Source: Chlorobiota bacterium (GTDB lineage: Bacteria; Bacteroidota; Ignavibacteria; Ignavibacteriales; Melioribacteraceae). Taken from it: DNA of 32,997 nucleotides. Positions 9,908 to 18,861 of this stretch are shown one piece after another. A program made the translations under genes and the position numbers. How positions within the stretch are numbered: position 1 is the first letter of the stretch; each line of letters starts with the position of its first letter. The stretch spans positions 1-32,997 of the forward strand of contig JAADIB010000038.1 of assembly GCA_013151565.1 (NCBI GenBank). The letters are read 5' to 3'. The notes under the pieces were generated by a model, which had not been told where the DNA came from, did no database searches, and saw only the letters and a list, made by a program, of their open reading frames with translations.

Positions 9908-12900
9908 ATGAAATTAAAGAAAAATAACTTAACTAAAGCCGTAATGATACTTTTGAGTACATTTCTTCTGTTCGGCTTTACTGCTAATTCTACAAAGAAA
10001 AAGCAGAATAGCCAAGATCAAAGACTTGGCAAAACATATAGTAATCCCTTTAGTGTTGGTGATTCCTACTATATGTTTATAAATGATATTGCCATGCCTA
10101 TGAATAGCAAAGGTGTTATTGCAGATGTTGTTGTAGAACCTTATAAATCACAGGGTAGGATAAATGGTCTTAATTTTCTTTATTCCTCGGGATTTTACAT
10201 GAGTGGAGTGAATGATAAGGGTATAATGTGGTCGAACGCTATGGCAACATCATCAAGAACCAGTGATTATCTGCCGGGTAATGCGGCATGGGATGATGCG
10301 GATAATGAGCAGGTTACCGATCCTACTTACTCCGGAATATTTGTTGTTAAAGCCAAGGATGAACCGTTTGGAGATTCTTGGGTTGCTTGGGGTGAAGCTG
10401 TAAAAGGCGGAGCATATTTTTACGACGGTGACGGTGATGGTGAATATAACCCCGTAGATAAAAACGGTAATGGTCAATGGGACCCGGATGAAGATTCTCC
10501 TGATATTTTAGGTGATGAGACAGCATGGTGTGTTTATAATGATGCCGTTAGTTCCTCTGATAGGACCTTTACTAATGTTGACCCTCAGGGTATTGAAATC
10601 AGGCAAACAGTTTGGGCTTACGCAACTGCGGGAGATCTTGGTAAGATCATGTTCATAAGATATTCAATATTGAATACCGGGCTTGTTTCCGATGTTCAGG
10701 ATTCAGTATATTTTGGTGTTTGGGCAGACGCTGATATCGGTGATGCGCTTGATGATTTAGTAGGGTCAGATACAACTTTGAATGCCGGCTATACCTATAA
10801 TGACGGCTCTGATGGTGTTTTCGGAAGCACTCCTCCTTGTTTTCTCATAGACTTTTTCCAGGGACCATGGGAACCAACGGGTGATCCAAATGACTTTGCT
10901 CTAAATACTATGGGACCTATTTTAGGCGTTGATACAATATGGGGGGCTAAGAATCTTGGGCTTACTTCATTTACTTATTACATTCAAAGTCACCCTACTC
11001 AAGGCGACCCTGATAATGAAGTACAGGCAAGAAACTATTTGGAGGGATTTAATCAGCAGGGTGAAAAGATTGATGCTTGTAACTGGGAATTTGGAACGGT
11101 ATTTACAGGAGATTGCGCGCAAGTTGATACTCGATATATCTATTCAGGAGATCCGGTTTCCCAGACAGGATGGATACATACATCTCCATATGATCAGAGG
11201 CAAATGTCAAATACCGGTCCATTTAAATTGGAAAAAGGTAAAGCGGTTGATGTAGTAGTTGCTTATGTAGTGGGTAGAAGTACTTCTGCTATTGCTTCCG
11301 TTAAAGAAGCTAAAAAAATTGACCGTGCAGCACAATTTGTCTTCCAGAATAATTTTAACGTACCAGCTGCACCGCCTCAAGTTACACCAGTAATTAAAGC
11401 AAATGATAATACTATTGAACTTATTTGGGAAACCTACCCATCAACTCAGTATGAAGCAGTTGGGGTTGGTTACGATATGCATTTTGAATGGTATGAAGTT
11501 AAAATGTATAATAGGAATTCTACATCAGATATTGAAGGTGGAAAGGCGAATTCTCAAATAATAGCTAGGTATGATATTAAAAATGATATCAATAGTGTTA
11601 TTTATGAAAACCCCGTTAATGATGAAAGAACGATCATTTATCCAACTGGGGGAATACAACTTGATTCATCTATTTATTTTGATAAAGATAAAGGCAGAAT
11701 TAGTCTTATAATAAAGAAAGATCCTTTTACAGGAAAGTTTCTTGAGAAGAATAGACCTTATTTCATATCAATTGTTTCTACAGCGCTTAATTATGATGAA
11801 ATAGTTAAGTTTGATGCATTGGGTACCTACCTGATACCTGGGACGGCTACTTTGGGATCAATTTCGAATATTCCGCTTATCATTAACGATGATAAAGGAA
11901 ATGATGGAATATTAACCGGTGATTCTCAGAATGAACCATTCTACTCTGGAGTGCCAACTGAACATGTGTCAGGTGAAGCTGAAGCGGAAGTGACTTATTC
12001 TGTACAGGATAAAGAAAAGATCACGAATCATAAATATGAGGTTGGATTCTTCCGAGATAGTTTAAGTATTCCTTATGTTCTATATTATTATATAAAAGAT
12101 GTAGATAGGGATACTATATTAGTAGATTCATCTAAAAAATATCTGTTCAGCGATACAGATTTTGATAATAATCCATTTTTCTACGATGATTTTTACACAT
12201 ATCAAATAAACAATTTGGTCGACGGTGTAACTGTAACTGTTCCGTGGATTGAGCCTGGTGTTGGTAAAACTGAATTTAAAGGAAATCAATGGTTTTTACC
12301 TCAAGATGATAGTATAACAGGTGGTTTCTACGTAGGAAATGACGTCTCCAAACCTTCAATATTACCGGTAACTTCTAAAACATCGTCAGCAATTAGTGTT
12401 GGAGATCTTAGACCGGTAGAAATTCGTTTTGGTGCTGAAAACAGTTCCTTTGCTCATAGATATGTAAGAAGAGCAACAGGAAGGTATCCACTCGGTGATA
12501 ATACCGGGTCTAAGGATTCCTCTTTTGTAGAAGTTCCGTTTTCTGCTTTTGAGGTATTACCTTCTGGTGAAGAACGACAACTTGCTGTCGGATTTACCGA
12601 AACTGCTAATGCTGCCGATTCTCTTGGAATGCCGGATGGTGTTTGGTATCCGGGTAGCCAACTTAGTAAGAGTAAGGAATACATAGTCGTATTCAAAGCA
12701 CCCTATGATCCTACAGGTACTGTTAACTTACCTTACATAAGTTCACAATCAGGCAGGTTATGGGCTGACATTGCGACCGGTTATAAGATGGATAAACCAG
12801 CTGATTTTACTGGGAATTATGATTCTTTAAAAGCTGTTGCTAAGTCTGCTTGGTTCGATGCAATGTATGTATGCGGATTTGAAACCGATATGCCACGAGA

Positions 12901-13342
12901 TGCTTTTACTCCAACCGGCACATACATGCTCTTTCCCGGAGTATTCCTAACTGATCGTGATAAGTATCAGTATACTGTTGAAACAGGAATTACTAAAAAG
13001 GATGCTCAATCAAATTGGGATAAAGTAAACGTATTTCCAAACCCGTTGTTCGGTATAAATGAAGGCGTAAGTTATACTGGTGGAAAATTCGATGAACCTT
13101 ACGTCACATTTAACAATTTACCAGATAAAGTAACAATTAAACTCTACACAATTAGTGGGGTATTAGTTAGAACTTTGGAGAAAGACGATGCTTCATCAAT
13201 CTTGAGGTGGAATCTTGAAAACGAGTCCGAACTAAGAGTTGCCTCCGGTATGTATATAGCTCTAATTAGTAATCCAGAATTTGGGGATAAAGTATTAAAA
13301 TTAGCGATAATAATGCCTCAAAAACAACTTCAAAATTATTAA
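9908..13342 (+). CDS. Large secreted protein with Ca-binding-like acidic repeat and a C-terminal FlgD/T9SS-like beta domain
   Basis: The ORF is called from 9896, but ATG at 9908 gives a cleaner N-terminus (MKLKKNNLTKAVMILLSTFLLFGFTA). Contains YDGDGDGEYNPVDKNGNGQWDPDEDSPD and C-terminal VFPNPLFGIN...KVTIKLYTISGVLVRTLEKD...GMYIALISN. Confidence 0.8.
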   Translation: MKLKKNNLTKAVMILLSTFLLFGFTANSTKKKQNSQDQRLGKTYSNPFSVGDSYYMFINDIAMPMNSKGVIADVVVEPYKSQGRINGLNFLYSSGFYMSGVNDKGIMWSNAMATSSRTSDYLPGNAAWDDADNEQVTDPTYSGIFVVKAKDEPFGDSWVAWGEAVKGGAYFYDGDGDGEYNPVDKNGNGQWDPDEDSPDILGDETAWCVYNDAVSSSDRTFTNVDPQGIEIRQTVWAYATAGDLGKIMFIRYSILNTGLVSDVQDSVYFGVWADADIGDALDDLVGSDTTLNAGYTYNDGSDGVFGSTPPCFLIDFFQGPWEPTGDPNDFALNTMGPILGVDTIWGAKNLGLTSFTYYIQSHPTQGDPDNEVQARNYLEGFNQQGEKIDACNWEFGTVFTGDCAQVDTRYIYSGDPVSQTGWIHTSPYDQRQMSNTGPFKLEKGKAVDVVVAYVVGRSTSAIASVKEAKKIDRAAQFVFQNNFNVPAAPPQVTPVIKANDNTIELIWETYPSTQYEAVGVGYDMHFEWYEVKMYNRNSTSDIEGGKANSQIIARYDIKNDINSVIYENPVNDERTIIYPTGGIQLDSSIYFDKDKGRISLIIKKDPFTGKFLEKNRPYFISIVSTALNYDEIVKFDALGTYLIPGTATLGSISNIPLIINDDKGNDGILTGDSQNEPFYSGVPTEHVSGEAEAEVTYSVQDKEKITNHKYEVGFFRDSLSIPYVLYYYIKDVDRDTILVDSSKKYLFSDTDFDNNPFFYDDFYTYQINNLVDGVTVTVPWIEPGVGKTEFKGNQWFLPQDDSITGGFYVGNDVSKPSILPVTSKTSSAISVGDLRPVEIRFGAENSSFAHRYVRRATGRYPLGDNTGSKDSSFVEVPFSAFEVLPSGEERQLAVGFTETANAADSLGMPDGVWYPGSQLSKSKEYIVVFKAPYDPTGTVNLPYISSQSGRLWADIATGYKMDKPADFTGNYDSLKAVAKSAWFDAMYVCGFETDMPRDAFTPTGTYMLFPGVFLTDRDKYQYTVETGITKKDAQSNWDKVNVFPNPLFGINEGVSYTGGKFDEPYVTFNNLPDKVTIKLYTISGVLVRTLEKDDASSILRWNLENESELRVASGMYIALISNPEFGDKVLKLAIIMPQKQLQNY

Positions 13343-13354
13343 TTAGTTGATTAT

Positions 13355-13377
13355 AGGTGATGATTAAATCATCACCT
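13355..13377 (+). terminator. Hairpin, possible terminator or intercistronic hairpin
   Basis: AGGTGATGAT / ATCATCACCT perfect 10-bp stem with 3-nt loop, just after the CDS stop; only a short T run follows. Confidence 0.5.
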
Positions 13378-13413
13378 TTAAGTTAAAATTATGTTTAAAA
13401 ATTGGAGAATATA

Positions 13414-14430
13414 ATGAAAAAGCTATTAACAGTATTTATAATACTAATCTTTTCTGTGACTGTGTTTGCCGGAGACGCAGCTCGTAAAGGTACTGCGGGA
13501 GCTGAACAATTGCTCATTCCTGTAGGTGCTAGATCGATAGCAACGGTAGGTGCGTTTAACTCACATTTTACCGGTGTTGAATCGATCTACTACAATCCTG
13601 GTGGTTTAGATAGAATGAAGGGAACCGAAGCAATGTTTAACATGATGCAGTATATTGCGGATATAAACATTTCATATTTCGCTATTGCGACTAAATTGGG
13701 TATTGGTTCCATAGGATTAACGTACAAAGGTATTGATTTTGGTGATATTCCGGTAACAACAAATCAAAATCCTGACGGCACTGGTCAAACTTTCTCACCA
13801 AATTATTTTGTGTTAGGTTTTACCTATTCCACGATGATTACAGATAGAGTATCAGCCGGCGCTAGTTTAAGCTTGATTAACGAAACTATTATGAACACTG
13901 GTGCAAGCGGCTTTGCAATTGATTTTGGTGTTCAATATCGTTTTGCACCTAATTTTTCACTTGGCGTTTCAGTGAAAAATATCGGTGGAAATATGAGATA
14001 CACTGGTGAAGATCTTAAAGTAAAAACTGAAGTACCTTCTTCAGCGCTTGGTAGCGGTTTAGGTGTTTACGAAGTTGACACAGAATCTTTTCAAATACCT
14101 AGCTACTTCGATCTGAGTATGGGGTATACATTTGAATTTACCGAAGAAAACAGATTATCTATTGCTGGTGTTTTTAGAAATAACAACACTATTGAAAATG
14201 AGCTTAAGCTTGGTCTTGAGTTTCAATTCTTGAATGTTCTATCTCTGCGAGGCGGATATAACTTCTTGACAGAGAATTCGAGTACTGCAATTTATAATTG
14301 GGCAGTTGGAGCTGGCATTAATTTCAACATTGCTGATTCTTTTGATCTTATGTTCGATTATGCATACCGTAATGTTGAGGATTTCCCAGCAGATAATCAT
14401 GTATTCACGCTGATCCTCGGTTTTCACTAA
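13414..14430 (+). CDS. PorV/PorQ-family outer-membrane barrel protein
   Basis: ATG at 13414 follows GGAG and encodes signal peptide MKKLLTVFIILIFSVTVFAGDAARKGTAGAEQLLIPVGARSIATVGAFNSHFTGVESIYYNPGGL, typical of the PorV-like family. Confidence 0.8.
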   Translation: MKKLLTVFIILIFSVTVFAGDAARKGTAGAEQLLIPVGARSIATVGAFNSHFTGVESIYYNPGGLDRMKGTEAMFNMMQYIADINISYFAIATKLGIGSIGLTYKGIDFGDIPVTTNQNPDGTGQTFSPNYFVLGFTYSTMITDRVSAGASLSLINETIMNTGASGFAIDFGVQYRFAPNFSLGVSVKNIGGNMRYTGEDLKVKTEVPSSALGSGLGVYEVDTESFQIPSYFDLSMGYTFEFTEENRLSIAGVFRNNNTIENELKLGLEFQFLNVLSLRGGYNFLTENSSTAIYNWAVGAGINFNIADSFDLMFDYAYRNVEDFPADNHVFTLILGFH

Positions 14431-14459
14431 ATCATAATTTGATATTATGAAAATAATTA

Positions 14460-14486
14460 AGGTGTCTATTTTAGACACCTTTTTTA
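14460..14486 (+). terminator. Rho-independent terminator
   Basis: AGGTGTCTA / TAGACACCT 9-bp stem with TTT loop followed by a T-tract (TTTTTT). Confidence 0.9.
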
Positions 14487-14556
14487 TTATGAATTCTAAC
14501 TTCGAAAAACAATTTTAAACGGCAGTATTGTTATAGTTTTATCCATTTAAAGATTA

Positions 14557-15269
14557 ATGAATAATAAAAACAATTATATAGCACTTGAAATATTTTTCTT
14601 TTTAGAGATGTTGGTTTTCGGACTTCTACTCAGAAATGGTCTTTTTAAATTTAAAGAGTATGAAAGAAGTGTTACTGTGAAAGGATTATCAGAAAGAGAA
14701 TATCCTGCTGATATTGTTATCTGGCAGATACAATTTACCCAGACAAGTAATAATCTTGAAACACTTTACAACTCAATTGATAAAAGTAAAAACATAATTA
14801 AAAAATCTCTTATGAATTCTGGAGTTGAAGAATCTGAAATTTCATTGTCTCCAGCCTCAATACTTGATAAATCGGCATAGAATTATGTAGGTAACAATCC
14901 ATCGCAGTTTAGTTTTACTTCAAGACAAACAGTAACGGTTTATTTAAAAAGGTTGACTTGATACGTTCATTAATGAATAAACTCTCAAGTCTTGGAAAAA
15001 AAGGAATTGTATTTTCTGGTAATGGTTACGATAACAGAACGGAATTTATTTTCTCAAAGCTTAACTCGGTGAAACCAGAAATGATTCAAGAAGTAATAAC
15101 TAAAGCAAGAGAAGTTGCGCAGGAACTTGCCGAGGATTCCAACAGTGAATTAGGCAAAATGAAACGCGCTTATCAAGATCAATTTTCTATTTATCCTAGA
15201 GATAAAAATAATCCTCATATTAAAAAGATCCGTGTTGTATCAACAGTAGAATACTATCTCTCTGATTGA
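14557..15269 (+). pseudogene. SIMPL (DUF541)-domain protein, interrupted by an in-frame TAG (14878-14880) and a -1 frameshift near 14943-14951
   Basis: Joined translation matches the remembered family pattern: VTVKGLSEREYPADIVIWQIQFTQ..., SFTSRQTVTVYLK|KVDLIRSLMNKLSSLGKKGIVFSGNGYDNRTEFIFSKLNSVKPEMIQEVITKAREVAQELAEDSNSELGKMKRAYQDQFSI...PHIKKIRVVSTVEYYLSD. It is split over two ORFs in different frames. Confidence 0.8.
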
Positions 15270-15369
15270 TCTATAATTTTCTGTAGAGACTATTATATTA
15301 TATTTAACTGAACAATTTCTTTTTTAATAATGAAATTTTGTATTAAGAAAAGACTGATGCAAAAATGCT

Positions 15370-15470
15370 CCTCTAAGAAATATACAATTTGCAAGTTAAC
15401 CATCGGGGTATAAACGCTAAGACCGAGTAAATCGGGGCAAGTCCTTATTCTAACTATCTATTTCTTGTTT
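15370..15470. other. Unassigned intergenic block with RNA-structure potential
   Basis: AAGAAATA (15375-15382) is complementary to TATTTCTT (15459-15466). Inner AGTTA/TAACT pairing and CCGA(15423-15426)/TCGG hairpin; direct repeat ATCGGGG at 15402 and 15431. Locally GC-richer than its surroundings. Confidence 0.4.
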
Positions 15471-15669
15471 AGTTACTTTTTATCTTAACTCTATTGCATA
15501 ATTCCAGTTGAATAAATTTTATGGATTCTGAAACAAGTTGAACCTTTTAGCTGTACATATAATGAAATGTAAAATTTTAAATTGGGGAAAAATTGAGTAC
15601 TTAAATGTTAAGAAAAATTTTCATAACTTTTGGTATGTTTCAAAATATTTTATTACGGTGTTAAATTAT

Positions 15670-17049
15670 ATGAAAAAGGCAATTCTCTTTTGGCTATTAT
15701 CCGTAGCGGGTATTTCAGCACAAGACAAAATTTCATTTGAATTTGATTATGCAAGGTTTAAATGTGATTCAGCAAATACGTATCTGGAGATATACTATTC
15801 TATTGGTCAGGGGAAATTAACTCCCTACGAAATCGACAATAAATTTTTTATTGGTGCATATCTTGATATTTCATTAGAAGATACTTTGATCAATAATGTA
15901 CTTGTGAGTAAAAGATATAAGTCCGTAAATGAAATTGACACATCCCAAGGTGAATTATACAAGGATAAAAATTTGATCGGTAACTTGGGCTATATCATTC
16001 CTCCAGGCAAATATCTATTAACAATAAGTTCTTTAGATATTGCCGATACATCAAAAATTATAACATATAAAGAGCACATCTCAATAAATAAATTTCCCAC
16101 AAATATATATTCTATCAGCGATATTCAACTTGCTTCAAGAATAATAACTGATAGTAAAAATGCGAAATCAATTTTTTATAAGAACACTATGGAAGTCTAT
16201 CCAAATCCTCTCGACATTTATACAGAAGCAATGCCGGTTCTGTTTTATTATTCCGAGTTATATGATGTAAACCTTCATACAATTCCCGGTAGTGAACTTA
16301 TTCTAGTTCAGCAATTATTGGATAATTATGGAAATACACTTGAGTCAAAGAAAAAATCTGTCGCTCAAAGCAATAATTCAATTGTGGAAGCAGGTGTTTT
16401 TAATTTAAGGAAATATCCAACCGGTTCTTATACGTTGCGGTTAAGTCTTTTTCAGGATTCCTTAAATGTTGGAATTGCATCTTCGAAAAGATTTTATCTA
16501 ATTAATCCATCGGTCAAACCTGTTTCGGAGATGACGGTTCTAAGTAATACGGATATGAAAAGCAGCGAGTACGGAATTTACAGTGAAGAAGAGTGTGATG
16601 AACTATTTGAAGTCTGCGGACCGATTGCAACCAAACAAGATAAAGATACTTATGCAAGGTTAAAAACTCTTGATTCTAAAAGGGAATTTCTATTCAAATT
16701 TTGGAAAGCAAGAGACATGGAGCCTGATACTCCTAGAAATGAATTTAAAGAAGAGTATATGGATCGTGTTGCCTTTGTTGAAGCAAGGTATAAAGCTTTT
16801 AACAAAAGAGGAGTAAAGACTGACAGAGGTAGAATCTATCTAATATACGGAGAGCCGGATGAAGTGGATTATTATCCGAACGACTACGACACTAAACCTC
16901 ATGAGATTTGGAGGTATAACAGTATTGAAGGCGGAGTAGAATTTGTGTTTGGTGATATTACCGGTTATAATGACTATGAGCTTTTACATTCAACAAAGCG
17001 CGGCGAGTTGCGTGATGACAACTGGCGCCGCAGAATCACTGTTAATTAA
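15670..17049 (+). CDS. GWxTD-domain-type secreted protein
   Basis: ORF is open from 15538, but ATG at 15670 encodes a signal-like MKKAILFWLLSVAGISAQ. C-terminal KRGVKTDRGRIYLIYGEPDEVDYYP...HEIWRYN...GDITGYNDYELLHSTKRGELRDDNW matches the GWxTD family pattern. Confidence 0.8.
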   Translation: MKKAILFWLLSVAGISAQDKISFEFDYARFKCDSANTYLEIYYSIGQGKLTPYEIDNKFFIGAYLDISLEDTLINNVLVSKRYKSVNEIDTSQGELYKDKNLIGNLGYIIPPGKYLLTISSLDIADTSKIITYKEHISINKFPTNIYSISDIQLASRIITDSKNAKSIFYKNTMEVYPNPLDIYTEAMPVLFYYSELYDVNLHTIPGSELILVQQLLDNYGNTLESKKKSVAQSNNSIVEAGVFNLRKYPTGSYTLRLSLFQDSLNVGIASSKRFYLINPSVKPVSEMTVLSNTDMKSSEYGIYSEEECDELFEVCGPIATKQDKDTYARLKTLDSKREFLFKFWKARDMEPDTPRNEFKEEYMDRVAFVEARYKAFNKRGVKTDRGRIYLIYGEPDEVDYYPNDYDTKPHEIWRYNSIEGGVEFVFGDITGYNDYELLHSTKRGELRDDNWRRRITVN

Positions 17050-17052
17050 ATC

Positions 17053-17931
17053 GTGATGGATAAAAATAAATTAGAATTTCTTTTCTGGAAATTTTTAGAT
17101 AACATTATTAATTTTTTCGGAATTAAAAGAGTTCCAATCTTAGCACGGATAATATCCGGGTTATTTTTCTATTTTATTCCAATAAGAAAAGAAATGGTTA
17201 TAAAAAATCTAACCAAAGCTTTCCCCGATAAGTCGACAGGTGAAATTAAAAAACTCGCCAGAAAGAATTACTATTGTATTACAGTTACATTTATGGAATT
17301 ACTTATATTATCCAGAGCTTCTAAGGATGAAATTATTGGCATGGTAGAAGAAGGCAATCTGGATATAGCCAAAAAACGTATCTACGAGAATAGAGGAACA
17401 ATTTTCTTAACCGGTCACTTTGGGAATTGGGAACTTGCTGCACTTTATGGCGGTTTAGTTGTCGATATATCTTTGTATGTACTTGTTAAAAAACAGAGAA
17501 ACCCTTATGTAGCAGATTGGATGACAAAACTGCGCGAAAGATTTGAGAATAAAGAAATCACACTTGGCGTTTCGGTTAAGGAGTTGTATAAGACATTAGC
17601 CGGAGGCGGTACTATTGCAATAGTCGGTGATCAACGTGGACCAAAGGATGGAGTAATGGTGAATTATTTTAATCAGCCGACTATGACTTTTCAAGGGTTT
17701 GCTGTATTAGCCTTAAAAAGGAAAGTTCCTGTATTCGTTTCCTTCTTTATCAGAAATTCTGTAGGTAAATATAGAATCAAGATAACTGAAATGAGTTTTG
17801 ATAATCTTCCTGAAAATAATTCTGAAGCGATCCAAGAGTTAAATCAGCGATATATGACAATATTAGAAGAAACAGTAAGAGAGACCCCTGAACAATGGTT
17901 ATGGATGCATAATATTTGGAAATATCAGTAA
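17053..17931 (+). CDS. Lysophospholipid/lipid A acyltransferase family (LpxL/HtrB-like)
   Basis: FLTGHFGNWELAALYGG motif, VKKQRNPYVADWMTKLRERF, GGTIAIVGDQRGPKDGVMVNYFNQPTMTFQGFAVLALKRKVPVF, C-terminal PEQWLWMHNIWK. Confidence 0.9.
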   Translation: MMDKNKLEFLFWKFLDNIINFFGIKRVPILARIISGLFFYFIPIRKEMVIKNLTKAFPDKSTGEIKKLARKNYYCITVTFMELLILSRASKDEIIGMVEEGNLDIAKKRIYENRGTIFLTGHFGNWELAALYGGLVVDISLYVLVKKQRNPYVADWMTKLRERFENKEITLGVSVKELYKTLAGGGTIAIVGDQRGPKDGVMVNYFNQPTMTFQGFAVLALKRKVPVFVSFFIRNSVGKYRIKITEMSFDNLPENNSEAIQELNQRYMTILEETVRETPEQWLWMHNIWKYQ

Positions 17932-18017
17932 CCTAATCAAACTTATTTATTATATTTGGGTCTAGAAAATAGAAACATTAACTTCTTCTTTTTTAGTTGG
18001 AATATAAAAGAACTAAT

Positions 18018-18851
18018 ATGAGTATATTTAATTTTGAGAACTTAAAAAAATCTTCCTTCTATATTACTCCAAGTTTTCCTACTCAGGATACGAAGAGATA
18101 TAAAATCAGTTTTTTTGAACTTACTACTTATATACTGATATTTATTGTGATAATTGCTGCCTTAGTTACATTGGTTTTAACATTTACTCCGGCAAAACAA
18201 ATTGTTCTAACTTTTGAGCAGGAGAAATTACAGCTTCAGTCAGAAAGAATAAAAGACTTGGAGAGTAAAGTAATATTACTTACAAGAGAATTAAATAAGA
18301 TTGCAAAGATAGATAAACGGTTGAATTATGCATTAACATTGGCTAAAACGGATTCATTGGATTCAACAGCGGCGATATATGATTCACTGAGAAAATCGAA
18401 AGGTAATAGAATTCCTGCAGGTGGTTCTATATTTTATGTAGTTGAAAAATTCTTTGAATCGTTTGATGAGCAGAAAAAAAACGAGGTATATTTTATCAAA
18501 CCAATTGAAGGAATAATTGGCAAGAAATTTGCTCCCGATAAAGGACATATTGGAATGGATTTTTCTGTAAAGGAAGGTACACCTGTAGTTGCGGCAGCTA
18601 GTGGAACGGTGATTTTTGCTGATTATACAACAAAAAACGGATATGTAATGATTATTGAGCATGCTAATAATTATCTTTCATTTTACAAACACTGTTCAGC
18701 TTTGTTAAAAACTGCTCGCGACCATGTAATTCAGGGTGAAACAATTGCCTTAAGCGGTAATACTGGGATAAATACTACCGGTGCTCATCTTCATTTTGAA
18801 ATTTGGAAAAACGCAAAGCCAATTGATCCGGAAAAATTAATAATTAATTAA
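18018..18851 (+). CDS. Membrane-anchored M23-family metallopeptidase (peptidoglycan endopeptidase-like)
   Basis: One N-terminal TM segment, coiled-coil, then GHIGMDFSVKEGTPVVAAASGTVIFADYTTKNGYVMIIEHANNYLSFYKHCSALL...GAHLHFEIWKNAKPIDPEKLI. The 17997 start is also open; 18018 seems likelier. Confidence 0.92.
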   Translation: MSIFNFENLKKSSFYITPSFPTQDTKRYKISFFELTTYILIFIVIIAALVTLVLTFTPAKQIVLTFEQEKLQLQSERIKDLESKVILLTRELNKIAKIDKRLNYALTLAKTDSLDSTAAIYDSLRKSKGNRIPAGGSIFYVVEKFFESFDEQKKNEVYFIKPIEGIIGKKFAPDKGHIGMDFSVKEGTPVVAAASGTVIFADYTTKNGYVMIIEHANNYLSFYKHCSALLKTARDHVIQGETIALSGNTGINTTGAHLHFEIWKNAKPIDPEKLIIN

Positions 18852-18861
18852 GGGAGAAAAA

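Noticed and set aside
15400-15450. tRNA or known riboswitch (c-di-GMP-I, SAM, preQ1, cobalamin) in the structured block
   Set aside because: I could not match the cloverleaf or the conserved cores of these classes by eye, so it is left unassigned.
15538-15669. Extended N-terminus of the GWxTD ORF (MNLLAVHIMKCK...)
   Set aside because: A signal peptide starts cleanly at 15670; the extension looks like untranslated leader.
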